A stretch of 64,000 nucleotides of DNA from Curtobacterium pusillum (GTDB taxonomy: Bacteria > Actinomycetota > Actinomycetes > Actinomycetales > Microbacteriaceae). Positions 47,801 to 55,533 of the stretch are shown in pieces. The position numbers and the translations under genes were made by a program. Each line of letters starts with the position of its first letter. Position 1 is the first letter of the stretch. The DNA lies in the NCBI RefSeq assembly GCF_007673235.1, contig NZ_VDZH01000001.1:921261-985260 (forward strand), written 5' to 3'. Under the pieces are notes generated by a model, which did no database searches, was not told where the DNA came from, and saw only the letters and a list, made by a program, of their open reading frames with translations.

Positions 47801-49794
47801 AGGTGGCGGTCGACGAGGAGTCGATCCTCGCCCAGTGTGTTCAGGCCCGCGTGGACCGTTTTCAGTTGACCTGGCACTACCGCAGCCAGGACGAGTCGCT
47901 CATCGCGTTCAGCAACCGGTACTACTACGACGACCAGCTCACGTCCTTCCCCGCACCTGCTCTCGGTGACGCATCCGCAGACGTCGACGGTCATGGGGTG
48001 TCCCTCCGACGCGTCGACGGCCAGTTCATGCGCGCAGGGCAGGAGGGTACGACCAGGCAGAACCTCAGGACGAACCCGGTCGAGGCTCGCGCGATCGTCG
48101 CGGATATTCAGCGGCGGTTCGCGGCCTCGCCCGACCTCGTCCCGTCGCTCGGTGTCGTGACCTTCAACGCGCAGCAGCGGTCCCTGGTGGAGGAACTCCT
48201 GCGTGCGCTCGAAGACTCACGCATCAACGAGGCGCTCGATTCGGCCGTAGACGGCCTGTTCGTGAAGAACCTCGAGAACGTGCAGGGTGACGAGCGCGAC
48301 ACGATCCTGTTCTCCACTGCCTTCAGCAAGAATTCGCGGGGCATCCTCCCGCTCAATTTCGGGCCGCTCACGAGCCCTGGCGGCGAGCGGAGGCTGAACG
48401 TGGCGGTGACCCGTGCACGACGGCAGGTGGTGTTGTTCTCGAGCTTCGACCCGCAGGACCTCCGTGCTGACGAGACGACCTCGTTGGGCATCAAGCACCT
48501 GCGCGCCTACCTCGAGCTCGCACAGCGCGGTGCCCGGGCAGCGCTCGGCGCACGGGACGACGCCATGTCGACGGATCGGCACCGCGACGAGATCGCCTCG
48601 GAGCTGGCTAGGCGCGGGCTTGCCGTCCAGACGGACGTGGGACTCTCCGACTTCAAGGTCGACATCGCTGTGGCCCACCCGTCGAACCCGACCGAGCCGC
48701 TGCTTGCGGTGTTGCTCGACACCCCCGCCTGGGCAGCACGCGCTACAGTCGCTGACCGGGACGCGCTCCCCCTGGAGGTCCTCGAGAACCTGATGCACTG
48801 GCCGAGCGTCCGACGGGTGTGGATGCCGCATTGGCTGGCGGACCGCGACGTCGTGGTCGACTCGATCGTCGACTCGCTTGAGAAGGCCCACGAGGAGCGG
48901 GTCGTTACCGCGGACGCGGGAGCCGCCGTCTCGACGGCGATCGACGACGTGCTCGAAGAGCTGCCAGAGGCGTTCGCGTTCGCGGCAGGTCCGAACGGGC
49001 CCACGGTTGACCACTCGCTTCCGGTGTCCCCGGTCGACTTCACAGCCCCCGCAGACATCGTTGAACCGACTCTCGAGCCCTCGGATGACCCAGTCGACGT
49101 CCGTTTCGACGCTCGCGCTGGGGGCGGAGGCCCCGATGAGCCCGGTACGTTGCGGGCGCACGCCGCACCTGCCCCGGAGGTCGAGCAAAACGCCCCCATT
49201 CGTGACGTGGGCGCGACCGGAGAGACCGAACGGTTCCGTTCGTGGTCGCCGGCTGATCGGTCCGGGGACGTCTCCGTCCTCGACGCGATCGATCTCCCGC
49301 AGAATGCTGCTCGTGTCCAGGCGCTGTTGGTCGAGGTAGTCCAGGCGGAAGGGCCGATCGCCGAGGAGCGTTTGGTGCGCCTGGTCGCGAACTCGTTCGG
49401 CCTGGATCGCGTGCACGCTGCTCGGGCGCAGGCGATCTCGGCGCTCGTGCCACCCATGCTGCGCTGGAGTGCGTTGGAGCGCTTCGTCTGGCCGATCGGC
49501 GTCGACCCCGAAGGCTGGTCGGGCTTCAGGGCATCCACTCCTCAGGACTCCCGGCCGGTCGAGGTCGTCGCGCTCCGGGAGATCGGCAATGCGATGGTCC
49601 ACCTGGTCCGTCACGGCGGACCTCGGTCCGAGACGTCGCTCTTGCGCGAGACGCTCGCGCTCTTCGGTGGAACGAGGATGACGCAGAATGTCAGCGACCG
49701 TATGACGATGGCGTTGATGGTTGCGCTGACCTCGCAGCGGGTCGCTCGGACTGCTCAAGGAGATGTTGACCTGGGCCGGATGGCTGATCGATGA
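41809..49794 (+). CDS. giant exonuclease-BRCT-HEPN-DUF4011 helicase protein
   Basis: 2661 residues. In order: a DnaQ-like exonuclease at 5-165 with D10/E12 (VDLETTG), E95 in HNVRFEVSFL where Asp is usual, and H150/D155; a TerB-like helical part (225-315); a BRCT domain (337-408, VVLTGEM and GVPMIDEATL); a Swt1-like HEPN domain (455-580) with RNRWAHN; a low-complexity Ala/Thr/Ser linker (600-640); a beta domain; a transglutaminase-like segment (RFGTCLDTTVV, RRHAFLAY); DUF4011 (KQWKNNLLDLSLRNRLINF); a COG1112-type SF1 helicase with K1325 in GPPGTGKSQT and D1946/E1947 in VVFDEASQV; a Vsr/REase_MTES_1575-like domain (FKVDIAVAHP) whose usual Glu is missing (AVLLDT); and a DUF3320-like end. DUF4011-helicase-Vsr proteins are known defence factors; these N-terminal additions are unusual. 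Confidence 0.88.
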   Translation: MTNRGFAVVDLETTGLSPKTGHRVIEIAVVLVDEHGRIEREFETVVNPNRDLGPTHIHRLRGADVIGAPTFEDIVGDLTDLLQGRTLVAHNVRFEVSFLQAEFARAGAPFPCTTDNSVCTMRLASTFLPGAARNLADCCSAFDIDLVDAHEALADARATARLLGAYMHDPAEDRRRWDERLETGVTLMWGRPRASGPEWLPRRRASAAPATSAMDRAVELLPASTDRTEREYLALVDRAVADGFLSIDESVALDDLAVHLAMPADQRARLHQEYVHTLARAALRDGVLDPSERAQVDLVAELLRVPSDVVREALARSAGSPIPFGTPAAEPRTQLDATTIVVLTGEMRRPRADIEDELRALGVTVGAAVTKKTTLLVAADPDSLSGKAKKARQYGVPMIDEATLDSALISARASDDGGSWQGESVSAGVPVQPSAAPEAPFTEPRSRSAREDAAMTNGPEYVGAALRVAVAGLEPFVSDVLQPRISSGARWPQLIQLLDQQKHGRSNTQYDEHDLQVVLRALTEKLPQLGFPFDLDHNGRRLAGELRDVRNRWAHNAVFDEADTYRALDTTVRLLEAVGSDEQAAEATELRRTFQSSMAERTATRATTASAEATHAASATDSASTASASGAAGTAARSTELAIECAPLISYAMAHNRIAVVNAVRIRHDGANVRDARLTIEVSSAGLSLGEPREHFFDLAPQSEIEKHDLGFRLDPAVTATVEAARPAVVTATLRDGDELLATAAAEVHLVAAHQWVDGGTQLSEEMLAAHVQPNHPALTSLLDEASTILAAETGRASLSGYQEGPERVDKTVAAIVRAMRNREVRYSMPPASWAGAGQQVRTPAEVLEGRFGTCLDTTVVLAAALEWAGIRPLLIVMRRHAFLAYTRFDTPMPSLVSPGVTLKNLVDIGAVTPIETTMLTTDGSAASLADVIAAGARHLSEELHDVQGVVDVFLARRSEILPLPARTVTEDGEVRVVEYQVEHARLAEYVPADSGAAIESAEDSTPPRVKQWKNNLLDLSLRNRLINFTDRARFELYLASNGLAEFEDYLNSGKPFTIRASNDLPEVLLQRGVRSAASLPDDDKTELFRGNKTVYGDVSVDRYSRHFQTLAHKAKTVVEETGSNNLYIALGSMVWTVKSKQVRSPLILVPVTLKARTRGGAYEVVLDESGMSTPNYCLLEKIWAEHRIRIPALADPKSDASGIDVEQVLAGARAAILRAGIDAVVEPTVDLAILQFAKFRLWKDLDENWAALSTNPLVQHLIESPTERFVGDQVDLDHASAGTDELDELLSELPVPADSSQLEAVAAAMSGRTFVLEGPPGTGKSQTITNLLAKSIAGGRRVLFVAEKRAALQVVQRRLDAVGLAPFTLDLHDKGAKPAEVRARLREALAQRPRVDHEAVVRTGDAVSQNRRGLSRYARRLHETNESGRSFYMARNSELATADITRTLEVPVDVAARITESDINSIRRALREAPDVALRARPVADHPWAFASAGTDPEVLRARAVAFDRAVDMVPARDDPTLGSYAEALTNATRPEHFRALASIVEAPPVAAAVLTEAGTQRWRDATAAVQDQVHSFSQRYADVLAVIRPESLRADLAAIAREAATAATSSIFGRKKRLQSVADELAPHGVPGVVVDPDRLVALTARAAEMQQAALDLASSIAVIPGLVIRAGWSPLDQDAHASLATEVRWLSWLADVTGGTSVDAKDRRFRRSLFAYTTRSGAPQPELRDQVVVFSSALEALASSAAWLPWLGEELPTIRWNATRDGRSGASRDGCTPEAWADWLSVLEPLRAAGLLDAYEVLLTGAQGSEDALEAFDRGLATAMRLERARATGLDQFDPAAHEHKIGRYVDAARDLREHLPRVIPEKVVTRRTFNETTASGGAGQFLAEVRSSKLRKLMPVRELMSRYGQYVTELTPCVLVSPDSVARFFEATPGLFDLVVFDEASQVRVADAIGAMGRAKAVVVVGDSKQMPPTSFAETSIDDSDDDENGAAEQVAVDEESILAQCVQARVDRFQLTWHYRSQDESLIAFSNRYYYDDQLTSFPAPALGDASADVDGHGVSLRRVDGQFMRAGQEGTTRQNLRTNPVEARAIVADIQRRFAASPDLVPSLGVVTFNAQQRSLVEELLRALEDSRINEALDSAVDGLFVKNLENVQGDERDTILFSTAFSKNSRGILPLNFGPLTSPGGERRLNVAVTRARRQVVLFSSFDPQDLRADETTSLGIKHLRAYLELAQRGARAALGARDDAMSTDRHRDEIASELARRGLAVQTDVGLSDFKVDIAVAHPSNPTEPLLAVLLDTPAWAARATVADRDALPLEVLENLMHWPSVRRVWMPHWLADRDVVVDSIVDSLEKAHEERVVTADAGAAVSTAIDDVLEELPEAFAFAAGPNGPTVDHSLPVSPVDFTAPADIVEPTLEPSDDPVDVRFDARAGGGGPDEPGTLRAHAAPAPEVEQNAPIRDVGATGETERFRSWSPADRSGDVSVLDAIDLPQNAARVQALLVEVVQAEGPIAEERLVRLVANSFGLDRVHAARAQAISALVPPMLRWSALERFVWPIGVDPEGWSGFRASTPQDSRPVEVVALREIGNAMVHLVRHGGPRSETSLLRETLALFGGTRMTQNVSDRMTMALMVALTSQRVARTAQGDVDLGRMADR

Positions 49795-49802
49795 GGAGAA
49801 AC

Positions 49803-51776
49803 GTGGCAACGCAGGAAGTCGCCGGGAGCGCCGGCGCGTCAGCTGCGCAGGCAGCAGTGCTCGACCACGCAGTCGGCTACCGGGCAGTGCTTCGTCTGCC
49901 AGAGGACGTCTCTGCGCTGGACTTGTCCGACGAGGAGCTGCGGCAGTGGCTGCGCTCCAAGCTTCGCTCAAAGCGCCGCGGAACTCTCGAATCTGCGGAC
50001 TGGGACGGCGAAGGCGACGTCCGGCTCGGGAAGAGTGCAGTTGTATCGGTCACCATCGACGACGATGCTCACGGGGCCCGGAGGCGCCTTACGCGTTTCG
50101 TCGAGACCAATGATCGTGGTACCTGGCTCATCTCGGTGTTCGCGCTGTCGTCTCGGTCGAACGGCGAGGCGGTGGTGATCGAGGCGGGCATGCTCGACGT
50201 TGAGCCGGAGCGAGCGATGCGAGATGTCGCACCTCCTCGCATCGTCAAGAACCTCCTCGCTCGGACCATCGTCCGCGACGGGGCGGCTCACCTCACATCG
50301 GCGCCGGTCCGTGTCGATGTTGATGACGTCGCAGCGCTCGTGGCCGTCATCAACGACCCAGAACGCCGAGTACCGGTGGTCGTGGCAACCTCCCTGAGCC
50401 GCGACACGGACGAGGTCTGGCAACGGACGATCGCCGACTTGACCACGATGAGCGTCGGTGTGGCTGCCACGTATGTCGTGACAGACGCTGCCGCCGTTGC
50501 TCTCGCGGCAATGCTCCCGCCGTCACATGCTGTCTCACCGGGACGGGTCCGCACCTTCGTGACGGACGTCGACTTCGCACTTCCCGCCGACGGTGCTCGA
50601 CACCGTGTCCTCGGCCCGGCGACTTTTGCTCGCTCGATCCGTGGCGGCCGAGTTGCTCTGCCCCTCCAGTCTCTGCACGCGGAAGGCATCCGAAAGCACT
50701 TCCTCGGCCACGAACTCCCGAAGGATGTTCGCCGCGGAATGCGACTGCTCATCGACGCCGAAAGTCGGAGGATTCGGGACGCTCGGATCAGTACGATCGT
50801 CGCGGAGCGCGTCGAGACAACACTCGCGACGGACGAGGCTCACGAAACGCGCTCGGTCACGGACACGGGGACGATCGCGGCGACGGTCGGTTCTTCGAGT
50901 GAGTCGCCAGAACCCGGTGCCTTCTCCGTCGGGCTGAAAGACCGGATCGCCCGATTCGTGCGACGGTGGCTCGGTGCCTCGAATTTGGAGCACGACCACT
51001 TCGATGCTCTGGATTCGCTCCTCGCGAAGGCCGCGGGCGAGAAGTCAGCCTACGAAGAGCTGTTCGCTGAAGCCGGTGCCCGAGAGGGTCGGCTCGCCGA
51101 TCAACTTCTCGCGCTCAACGAGCGCATCGATGAGCTGGAGTTGGTCGCGGCCAGCGAAGCGCAGGATGCTCTCGACCTGAGGCGGGAGCGGGATTGGCTC
51201 CGCACTTCGATGACCAGCGAGCAGCGTGCCGCGCTGGCGATTGTTCCCGATGACAGCGCCTGGGCGCATCCTGAAAGCGTGAGGGAGCTGGTTGCGCGAC
51301 TGACGCCCGGTGACGAAGAACATGCGGCGATTGCGAGAGTTCAGTTCACCGGCGACGATGCTGGTCCCCTGGCTGTCGACGAGCGAGATCCGATCGGGCG
51401 CTACGCTTCTGCGCTGTGGTTATACGTTCGCGTTCTTCACGACTACGCCGAGGCGAAGGCGGGTGGCTGGAGCGGAAACCTACACATGTATCTCACCAAT
51501 GACGATGGACCAATCGGAACCCGATGTCCACGTGATCGGCACGCCTCCACGGAGAGCGATTCAGTTCTGCAGAACAAGGCTTGGCGCCAAGAACGCGTTT
51601 TCGCTATCCCCGATTCCACGGGCACCCTGGTCCCCAGGGAGATGTTCGCGCACTTCAAACCAACCCATCGCGACACGTTCGCTCCACGCATGCACTATTT
51701 CGATGACACGGACCGGACCGGCAAGGTCTTCATCGGCTACATCGGGCCGCACCTCACGAACACGAAAACCAACTAG
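49803..51776 (+). CDS. protein of unknown function, third gene of helicase operon
   Basis: About 657 residues. The N-terminal 350 residues are a mixed alpha/beta region with no motif I recognise. A coiled coil (about 410-470, EELFAEAGAREGRLADQLL, LNERIDELELV) comes next. The last 120 residues form a compact domain (RYASALWLYVRVLHDYAEAK, MFAHFKPTHRDTFAPRMHYFDD, KVFIGYIGPHL) that looks conserved. The GTG at 49803 follows GAGGAG at ideal spacing; an ATG at 49791 overlaps the previous stop (ATGA) and is the alternative. It presumably works with the giant protein; its role is unknown. Confidence 0.8.
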   Translation: MATQEVAGSAGASAAQAAVLDHAVGYRAVLRLPEDVSALDLSDEELRQWLRSKLRSKRRGTLESADWDGEGDVRLGKSAVVSVTIDDDAHGARRRLTRFVETNDRGTWLISVFALSSRSNGEAVVIEAGMLDVEPERAMRDVAPPRIVKNLLARTIVRDGAAHLTSAPVRVDVDDVAALVAVINDPERRVPVVVATSLSRDTDEVWQRTIADLTTMSVGVAATYVVTDAAAVALAAMLPPSHAVSPGRVRTFVTDVDFALPADGARHRVLGPATFARSIRGGRVALPLQSLHAEGIRKHFLGHELPKDVRRGMRLLIDAESRRIRDARISTIVAERVETTLATDEAHETRSVTDTGTIAATVGSSSESPEPGAFSVGLKDRIARFVRRWLGASNLEHDHFDALDSLLAKAAGEKSAYEELFAEAGAREGRLADQLLALNERIDELELVAASEAQDALDLRRERDWLRTSMTSEQRAALAIVPDDSAWAHPESVRELVARLTPGDEEHAAIARVQFTGDDAGPLAVDERDPIGRYASALWLYVRVLHDYAEAKAGGWSGNLHMYLTNDDGPIGTRCPRDRHASTESDSVLQNKAWRQERVFAIPDSTGTLVPREMFAHFKPTHRDTFAPRMHYFDDTDRTGKVFIGYIGPHLTNTKTN

Positions 51777-51857
51777 TCCGCGTTCTTGAATGGCAAGCCC
51801 GGCGTGATCTTTGCCCCGTAGTTCGTGCGGTCGCATACGAGCTGCACGGCGCAGTCG

Positions 51858-51878
51858 ATAACATACCCGTTATGTTAT
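51858..51878. promoter_or_regulatory. AT-rich perfect palindrome ATAACATA-N5-TATGTTAT
   Basis: 8-bp arms at 51858-51865 and 51871-51878 with a CCCGT spacer, in otherwise GC-rich DNA. It ends directly before TAAGAATG. It looks like a repressor operator overlapping a -10 region for whatever was transcribed rightward. Confidence 0.55.
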
Positions 51879-51965
51879 AAGAATGAACCGCGGCCAACCT
51901 CAGGACAACGAACGCTATGAGTCCACTTTTGCCTCAGTCACTTCGAATGCCTTTACTCGAGGCGA

Positions 51966-52303
51966 ATGGACCCAAACGCAAATATCGTCCGCGCTTACAG
52001 TGCAGCCGCACTCAAGGACGCGGAACTCGGACTGCTCGTGCTCAATGGGCTGCGGGCTGATGCGGCGGGCGCGCCACCGCCGCGGTTCTCGCGATGTTCG
52101 CGCTGGCTGTCTCAGCCCTCACCTTCGCGGTGATCGTGTCGGTTGCCTTTGATGAAGCATGTGCACTCACGTCGCTGTGGGCTGTTGAGGCGGGTGCGAT
52201 CCTCATCGCGGCGGTCGCGGGGACCTGGCTCTTCGTTTTCCAATCCCGAAAGCACCGCGTTGCCTCCGTATGTTTAGGATCGCTGGAAGAAGCTAACCCC
52301 TGA
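51966..52303 (+). pseudogene. possible frameshifted two-helix membrane protein
   Basis: From an ATG at 51966 the frame reads MDPNANIVRAYSAAALKDAE then LGLLVLNGLRADA. A different frame continues with GGRATAAVLAMFALAVSALT and a second membrane helix (AGAILIAAVAGTWLFVF) to a stop at 52303. A TGA just before GGR in the second frame supports a shift near 52055-52065. Alternatively only the 69-residue part from 52094 is expressed. Function unknown. Confidence 0.35.
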
Positions 52304-52496
52304 CTTTCGTCGGACGGCGTGAAGTCGTGCGAATGAGCTCGTGATCCGCGAAACGCACCACTGGGACAAGCGGTGCGTGACCGCCTCGTGCCGACCGTCT
52401 GGTAAGTCTGCACTTCACGAGTTGCGTAAACGGGCCAGACGGGGCGCGTTCCGCGCCGACGACTGAGGGGCGCGTCCCTTCCCCGGACGCCGTGAT

Positions 52497-52539
52497 CGTT
52501 TTGGTTCGCGATCGCCAGGCTTCGTGGACCGGAACAGTC
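52497..52539. repeat. dispersed imperfect palindrome, copy 2
   Basis: Matches 14292-14334 at 38 of 43 positions in the same orientation. Shared core GGTTCGCGATCGCC and CCGGAAC end. It lies about 100 bp upstream of the ABC transporter operon, so copies flank different kinds of genes. Confidence 0.6.
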
Positions 52540-52637
52540 GCGGCGCCCTTCGCAAGCCGCCCCATCCCCCGATCGGAGGATACGAGACCACCGCCCCCGC
52601 GGATCCCCCACCATCGTCACGAGACCACGCTTGACCC

Positions 52638-53477
52638 ATGCCCGAAACCCCCGCCATCGAGGTCCACCACCTCACGAAGCATTACCCCACCGGCAAACGC
52701 GCCGTGGACGACGTGAGCTTCGACATCCCCCGCGGCGAAACCTTCGCCCTCCTCGGCCCGAACGGCGCCGGCAAGACCACCACGGTCGAGATCCTCGAGG
52801 GCTACCGCACCCGCACCGGCGGGGACGTCCGCGTGCTCGGCCACGACCCCGCACACACGACCCGCAGCCACAACGCACGGATCGGCATCGTCCTCCAGAC
52901 CAGGGCCGAGTCCCCGAATGTCACCGTCGCCGAACAGCTCCGACACTTCACGACGTTCTACCCGCGGCACCGCAGCGTCGAGGAACTCCTCCAGAAGACC
53001 GGCCTCAAATCGCAGCGCAACACCCGCATCAGCCGCCTGAGCGGAGGCCAGCGCCGCCGCGTCGACGTCGCCCTCGGCATCATCGGCCGCCCCGAGGTCC
53101 TCTTCCTCGACGAACCGACGACCGGCTTTGACCCGGAGGCCCGTCGGCAGTTCTGGGACCTCATCGACGAGGTCAAGCACGAGGGCACGACGATCCTCCT
53201 GACCACGCACTACCTCGACGAGGCCGCACACCTCGCGGACCGGGCGGCCGTGATCGCCGACGGCAAGCTGCTCGACATCGCACCGATCGACGAGATCGGC
53301 GGCGCCGAGGCCCGGACACCCCGAGTGCGCTGGCGCAAGCAAGACGGCACGCACCACGACGAGCGCACCACGGACCCGGTCGCGCTCATCAAGAACAACC
53401 CAGACCCCATGCACGACCTGGAAGTCATCCGCCCGTCCCTCGAGGACGTCTACCTCGGAATGGTCGCCCAACGATGA
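52638..53477 (+). CDS. ABC transporter ATP-binding protein
   Basis: 279 residues. Walker A GPNGAGKTTTVE, Q-loop VLQTRAESPN, signature LSGGQRRRVDVA, Walker B VLFLDEPTTGFDPEA, H-loop TTHYLDEA. The C-terminal extension is typical of ABC-2 drug or antibiotic exporters. Its stop overlaps the permease start (ATGA). First gene of a four-gene operon with a permease and a two-component system. Confidence 0.93.
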   Translation: MPETPAIEVHHLTKHYPTGKRAVDDVSFDIPRGETFALLGPNGAGKTTTVEILEGYRTRTGGDVRVLGHDPAHTTRSHNARIGIVLQTRAESPNVTVAEQLRHFTTFYPRHRSVEELLQKTGLKSQRNTRISRLSGGQRRRVDVALGIIGRPEVLFLDEPTTGFDPEARRQFWDLIDEVKHEGTTILLTTHYLDEAAHLADRAAVIADGKLLDIAPIDEIGGAEARTPRVRWRKQDGTHHDERTTDPVALIKNNPDPMHDLEVIRPSLEDVYLGMVAQR

Positions 53478-54280
53478 ACACCACTGCCATCGGCGCGCAC
53501 CGCATCGGCTACGAACTCCGCTCCTACTTCCGCGCCCCCGACGCCGTCTTCTTCACCTTCCTCTTCCCCATCGTCATGCTGGCGCTCTTCTCGGTCGCGT
53601 TCAGCAGCGCCCCGGACATCCAGGCGGGCCCGAACGTCAGCGTCGACTACGCCACCTACTACCTGCCCGGCCTGGTCGCGACGGGAATCCTCCTCTCCGG
53701 CACGCAGTCCCTCGGCGTCGACATCGCGGGCGAGCGCAGCGACGGCACACTGAAGCGTCTGGGTGGCACACCCCTGCCGGTGGTGAGCTACTTCATCGGC
53801 AAGATCGGCATGGTCCTCGTCACGACGGTCGTGCAGACCGCCCTGCTCCTGGCGATCGCGAGCCTGGTGTTCGGCGTGGACCTGCCGACCGACGGCGGAG
53901 CATGGGCACACTTTGCGGGCATGATGCTCCTCGGCGTCGCCACGAGCTGCGTCCTCGGCATCGCGATCTCGGCGCTCCCCCGCGAGGGCCGCCGCGCCAC
54001 CGCCACGATCGTCCCCATAGTCCTGGTCCTCCAGTTCATCTCCGGCGTCTACCTCCCCTTCACGCAGCTCCCCGACTGGCTGCAGAACGTCGCGTCCGTC
54101 TTCCCCCTCCGCTGGATGGCGTCGGGCATTCGGTCGGTCTTCCTGCCGGACGCGTTCGCGTCCGCCGAGCCTGGAGGCGCGTGGCACCTCGGCCTCGGAG
54201 CGCTCGTCCTGACAGCGTGGCTGGTCCTGGGCGCGGTGGCCTGCCTGCTGACGTTCCGGTGGAATCGTAAGGACGCGTGA
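53474..54280 (+). CDS. ABC-2 type permease
   Basis: 268 residues with six membrane helices. FFTFLFPIVMLALFSVAF and the segment GERSDGTLKRLGGTPLP before helix 3 are typical of ABC-2 permeases, as is QFISGVYLPFTQLPDWL in the last third. It pairs with the preceding ATPase, probably as an exporter. Substrate unknown. Its stop overlaps the kinase start (GTGA). Confidence 0.93.
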   Translation: MNTTAIGAHRIGYELRSYFRAPDAVFFTFLFPIVMLALFSVAFSSAPDIQAGPNVSVDYATYYLPGLVATGILLSGTQSLGVDIAGERSDGTLKRLGGTPLPVVSYFIGKIGMVLVTTVVQTALLLAIASLVFGVDLPTDGGAWAHFAGMMLLGVATSCVLGIAISALPREGRRATATIVPIVLVLQFISGVYLPFTQLPDWLQNVASVFPLRWMASGIRSVFLPDAFASAEPGGAWHLGLGALVLTAWLVLGAVACLLTFRWNRKDA

Positions 54281-55533
54281 TCCGGCCTGTGGAAAACCGC
54301 TCGGCGGCGTACCGGCGATGGGATGCTGAGGCCATGGACCGCATCACCGCGCAGCGCAACTGGGGCCTGCACGTGGCGTTCGGCGTCACGATCGCCCTCG
54401 TCGCGGTGATCACCATGCTCGGGTGGTCGCCGTGGTCCAACCGGTGGCCGGCGTTCGCGATGCTCGCCGTCCTCGCCGTCGCGTACGCGGCGTTCGGGTG
54501 GCGCGGCTACGACGTCCCTCGGGCAGCGGCCGGCTTCGTCCCGCTGCTCATACTCGCCGCACTGGTGCTCCCCGCCATCGTGCCGAGTACCGCGCTCGTG
54601 CAATGCATCCTGTTCCCCGTCGCGTGGACCCAGATCCAGGGCACCCGAACGGCGGTCGGCGTCTCGGTCGCGATCGGCGTCGCCGCGGGAATCGGCCTGC
54701 AGATCGCGAGCGGCCCGGGCGCCCTCGTCAGCACGATCCTCATCGAGGCGGTCAGCGTCGCGGGCGCCTGCGCGCTCGGCCTCTGGATCACGCGGATCGC
54801 CCAGCTCTCCGACGAGCGCCGCCGCCTGCTCGACGAGCTCCGCTCCACGCAGGACTCCCTCGCCGAGGCGAACCGCCGCGCGGGCGTCACCAGCGAACGC
54901 GAACGGCTCGCCCGCGAGATCCACGACACCGTCGCCCAGAACCTCGCCGGCATCGTCATGCTCACCGAGCGTGCCCGCGGCGACCTCGCAGCGGACCGCG
55001 TCGACCACCTCGACGAACGCCTCACCATCCTCGAAGAGTCAGCACGCGCCGCCCTCGAGGAATCCCGCACCCTCGTCGCGGCGAGCGCCGCCGGCGTCGC
55101 GGGCGACGGGCTCGGTGCCGCCCTGCACCGCCTCGGCGAACGCTTCACCCGCGAGACCGGCATCCCGGTCACCGTCGACGCAGCGGACTGCGCACTGGAT
55201 CGCGACACACAGGTGGTGCTGTTGCGTGTCGGCCAGGAGGCCCTCGCCAACGTCCGATCGCACGCCCACGCCGCCTCGGTGCAGGTCGCACTGCACGTGG
55301 CGGCCGACCAGGTCAGCCTGCGGATCGCGGACGACGGCGTCGGCTTCGACACGTCCGTACCGACCGCGGGCCACGGGCTCCGCGGGGTGCGCGAGCGGCT
55401 CGCCCTCGCGGGCGGGACCTGCACGATCACGAGCGATGCCGGACGCGGCACCGTCGTCGAGGTGTCGTTGCCCACCGGGGCCGAGCCGCGCCTCCAGGCT
55501 GATCCGATCCACCTGACCGAGGTGACCCGGTGA
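54277..55533 (+). CDS. NarL-type sensor histidine kinase
   Basis: 418 residues. Five or six membrane helices occupy the first 180 residues with almost no extracellular domain, as in kinases that sense membrane or transporter state. The HisKA_3 box is ERERLAREIHDTVAQNLAGI with the phospho-His; the ATPase has NVRSHAHAASVQV, DDGVGFD and GHGLRGVRERLALAGG. It partners the next gene. Adjacent exporter genes suggest it responds to a toxic compound or envelope stress. An ATG at 54334 is an alternative start. Confidence 0.92.
   Translation: MIRPVENRSAAYRRWDAEAMDRITAQRNWGLHVAFGVTIALVAVITMLGWSPWSNRWPAFAMLAVLAVAYAAFGWRGYDVPRAAAGFVPLLILAALVLPAIVPSTALVQCILFPVAWTQIQGTRTAVGVSVAIGVAAGIGLQIASGPGALVSTILIEAVSVAGACALGLWITRIAQLSDERRRLLDELRSTQDSLAEANRRAGVTSERERLAREIHDTVAQNLAGIVMLTERARGDLAADRVDHLDERLTILEESARAALEESRTLVAASAAGVAGDGLGAALHRLGERFTRETGIPVTVDAADCALDRDTQVVLLRVGQEALANVRSHAHAASVQVALHVAADQVSLRIADDGVGFDTSVPTAGHGLRGVRERLALAGGTCTITSDAGRGTVVEVSLPTGAEPRLQADPIHLTEVTR

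Noticed and set aside
48217..49971. 584-codon minus-strand open frame opposite the end of the giant protein
   Set aside because: No domain, and the plus-strand frame continues without break into the DUF3320-like end.
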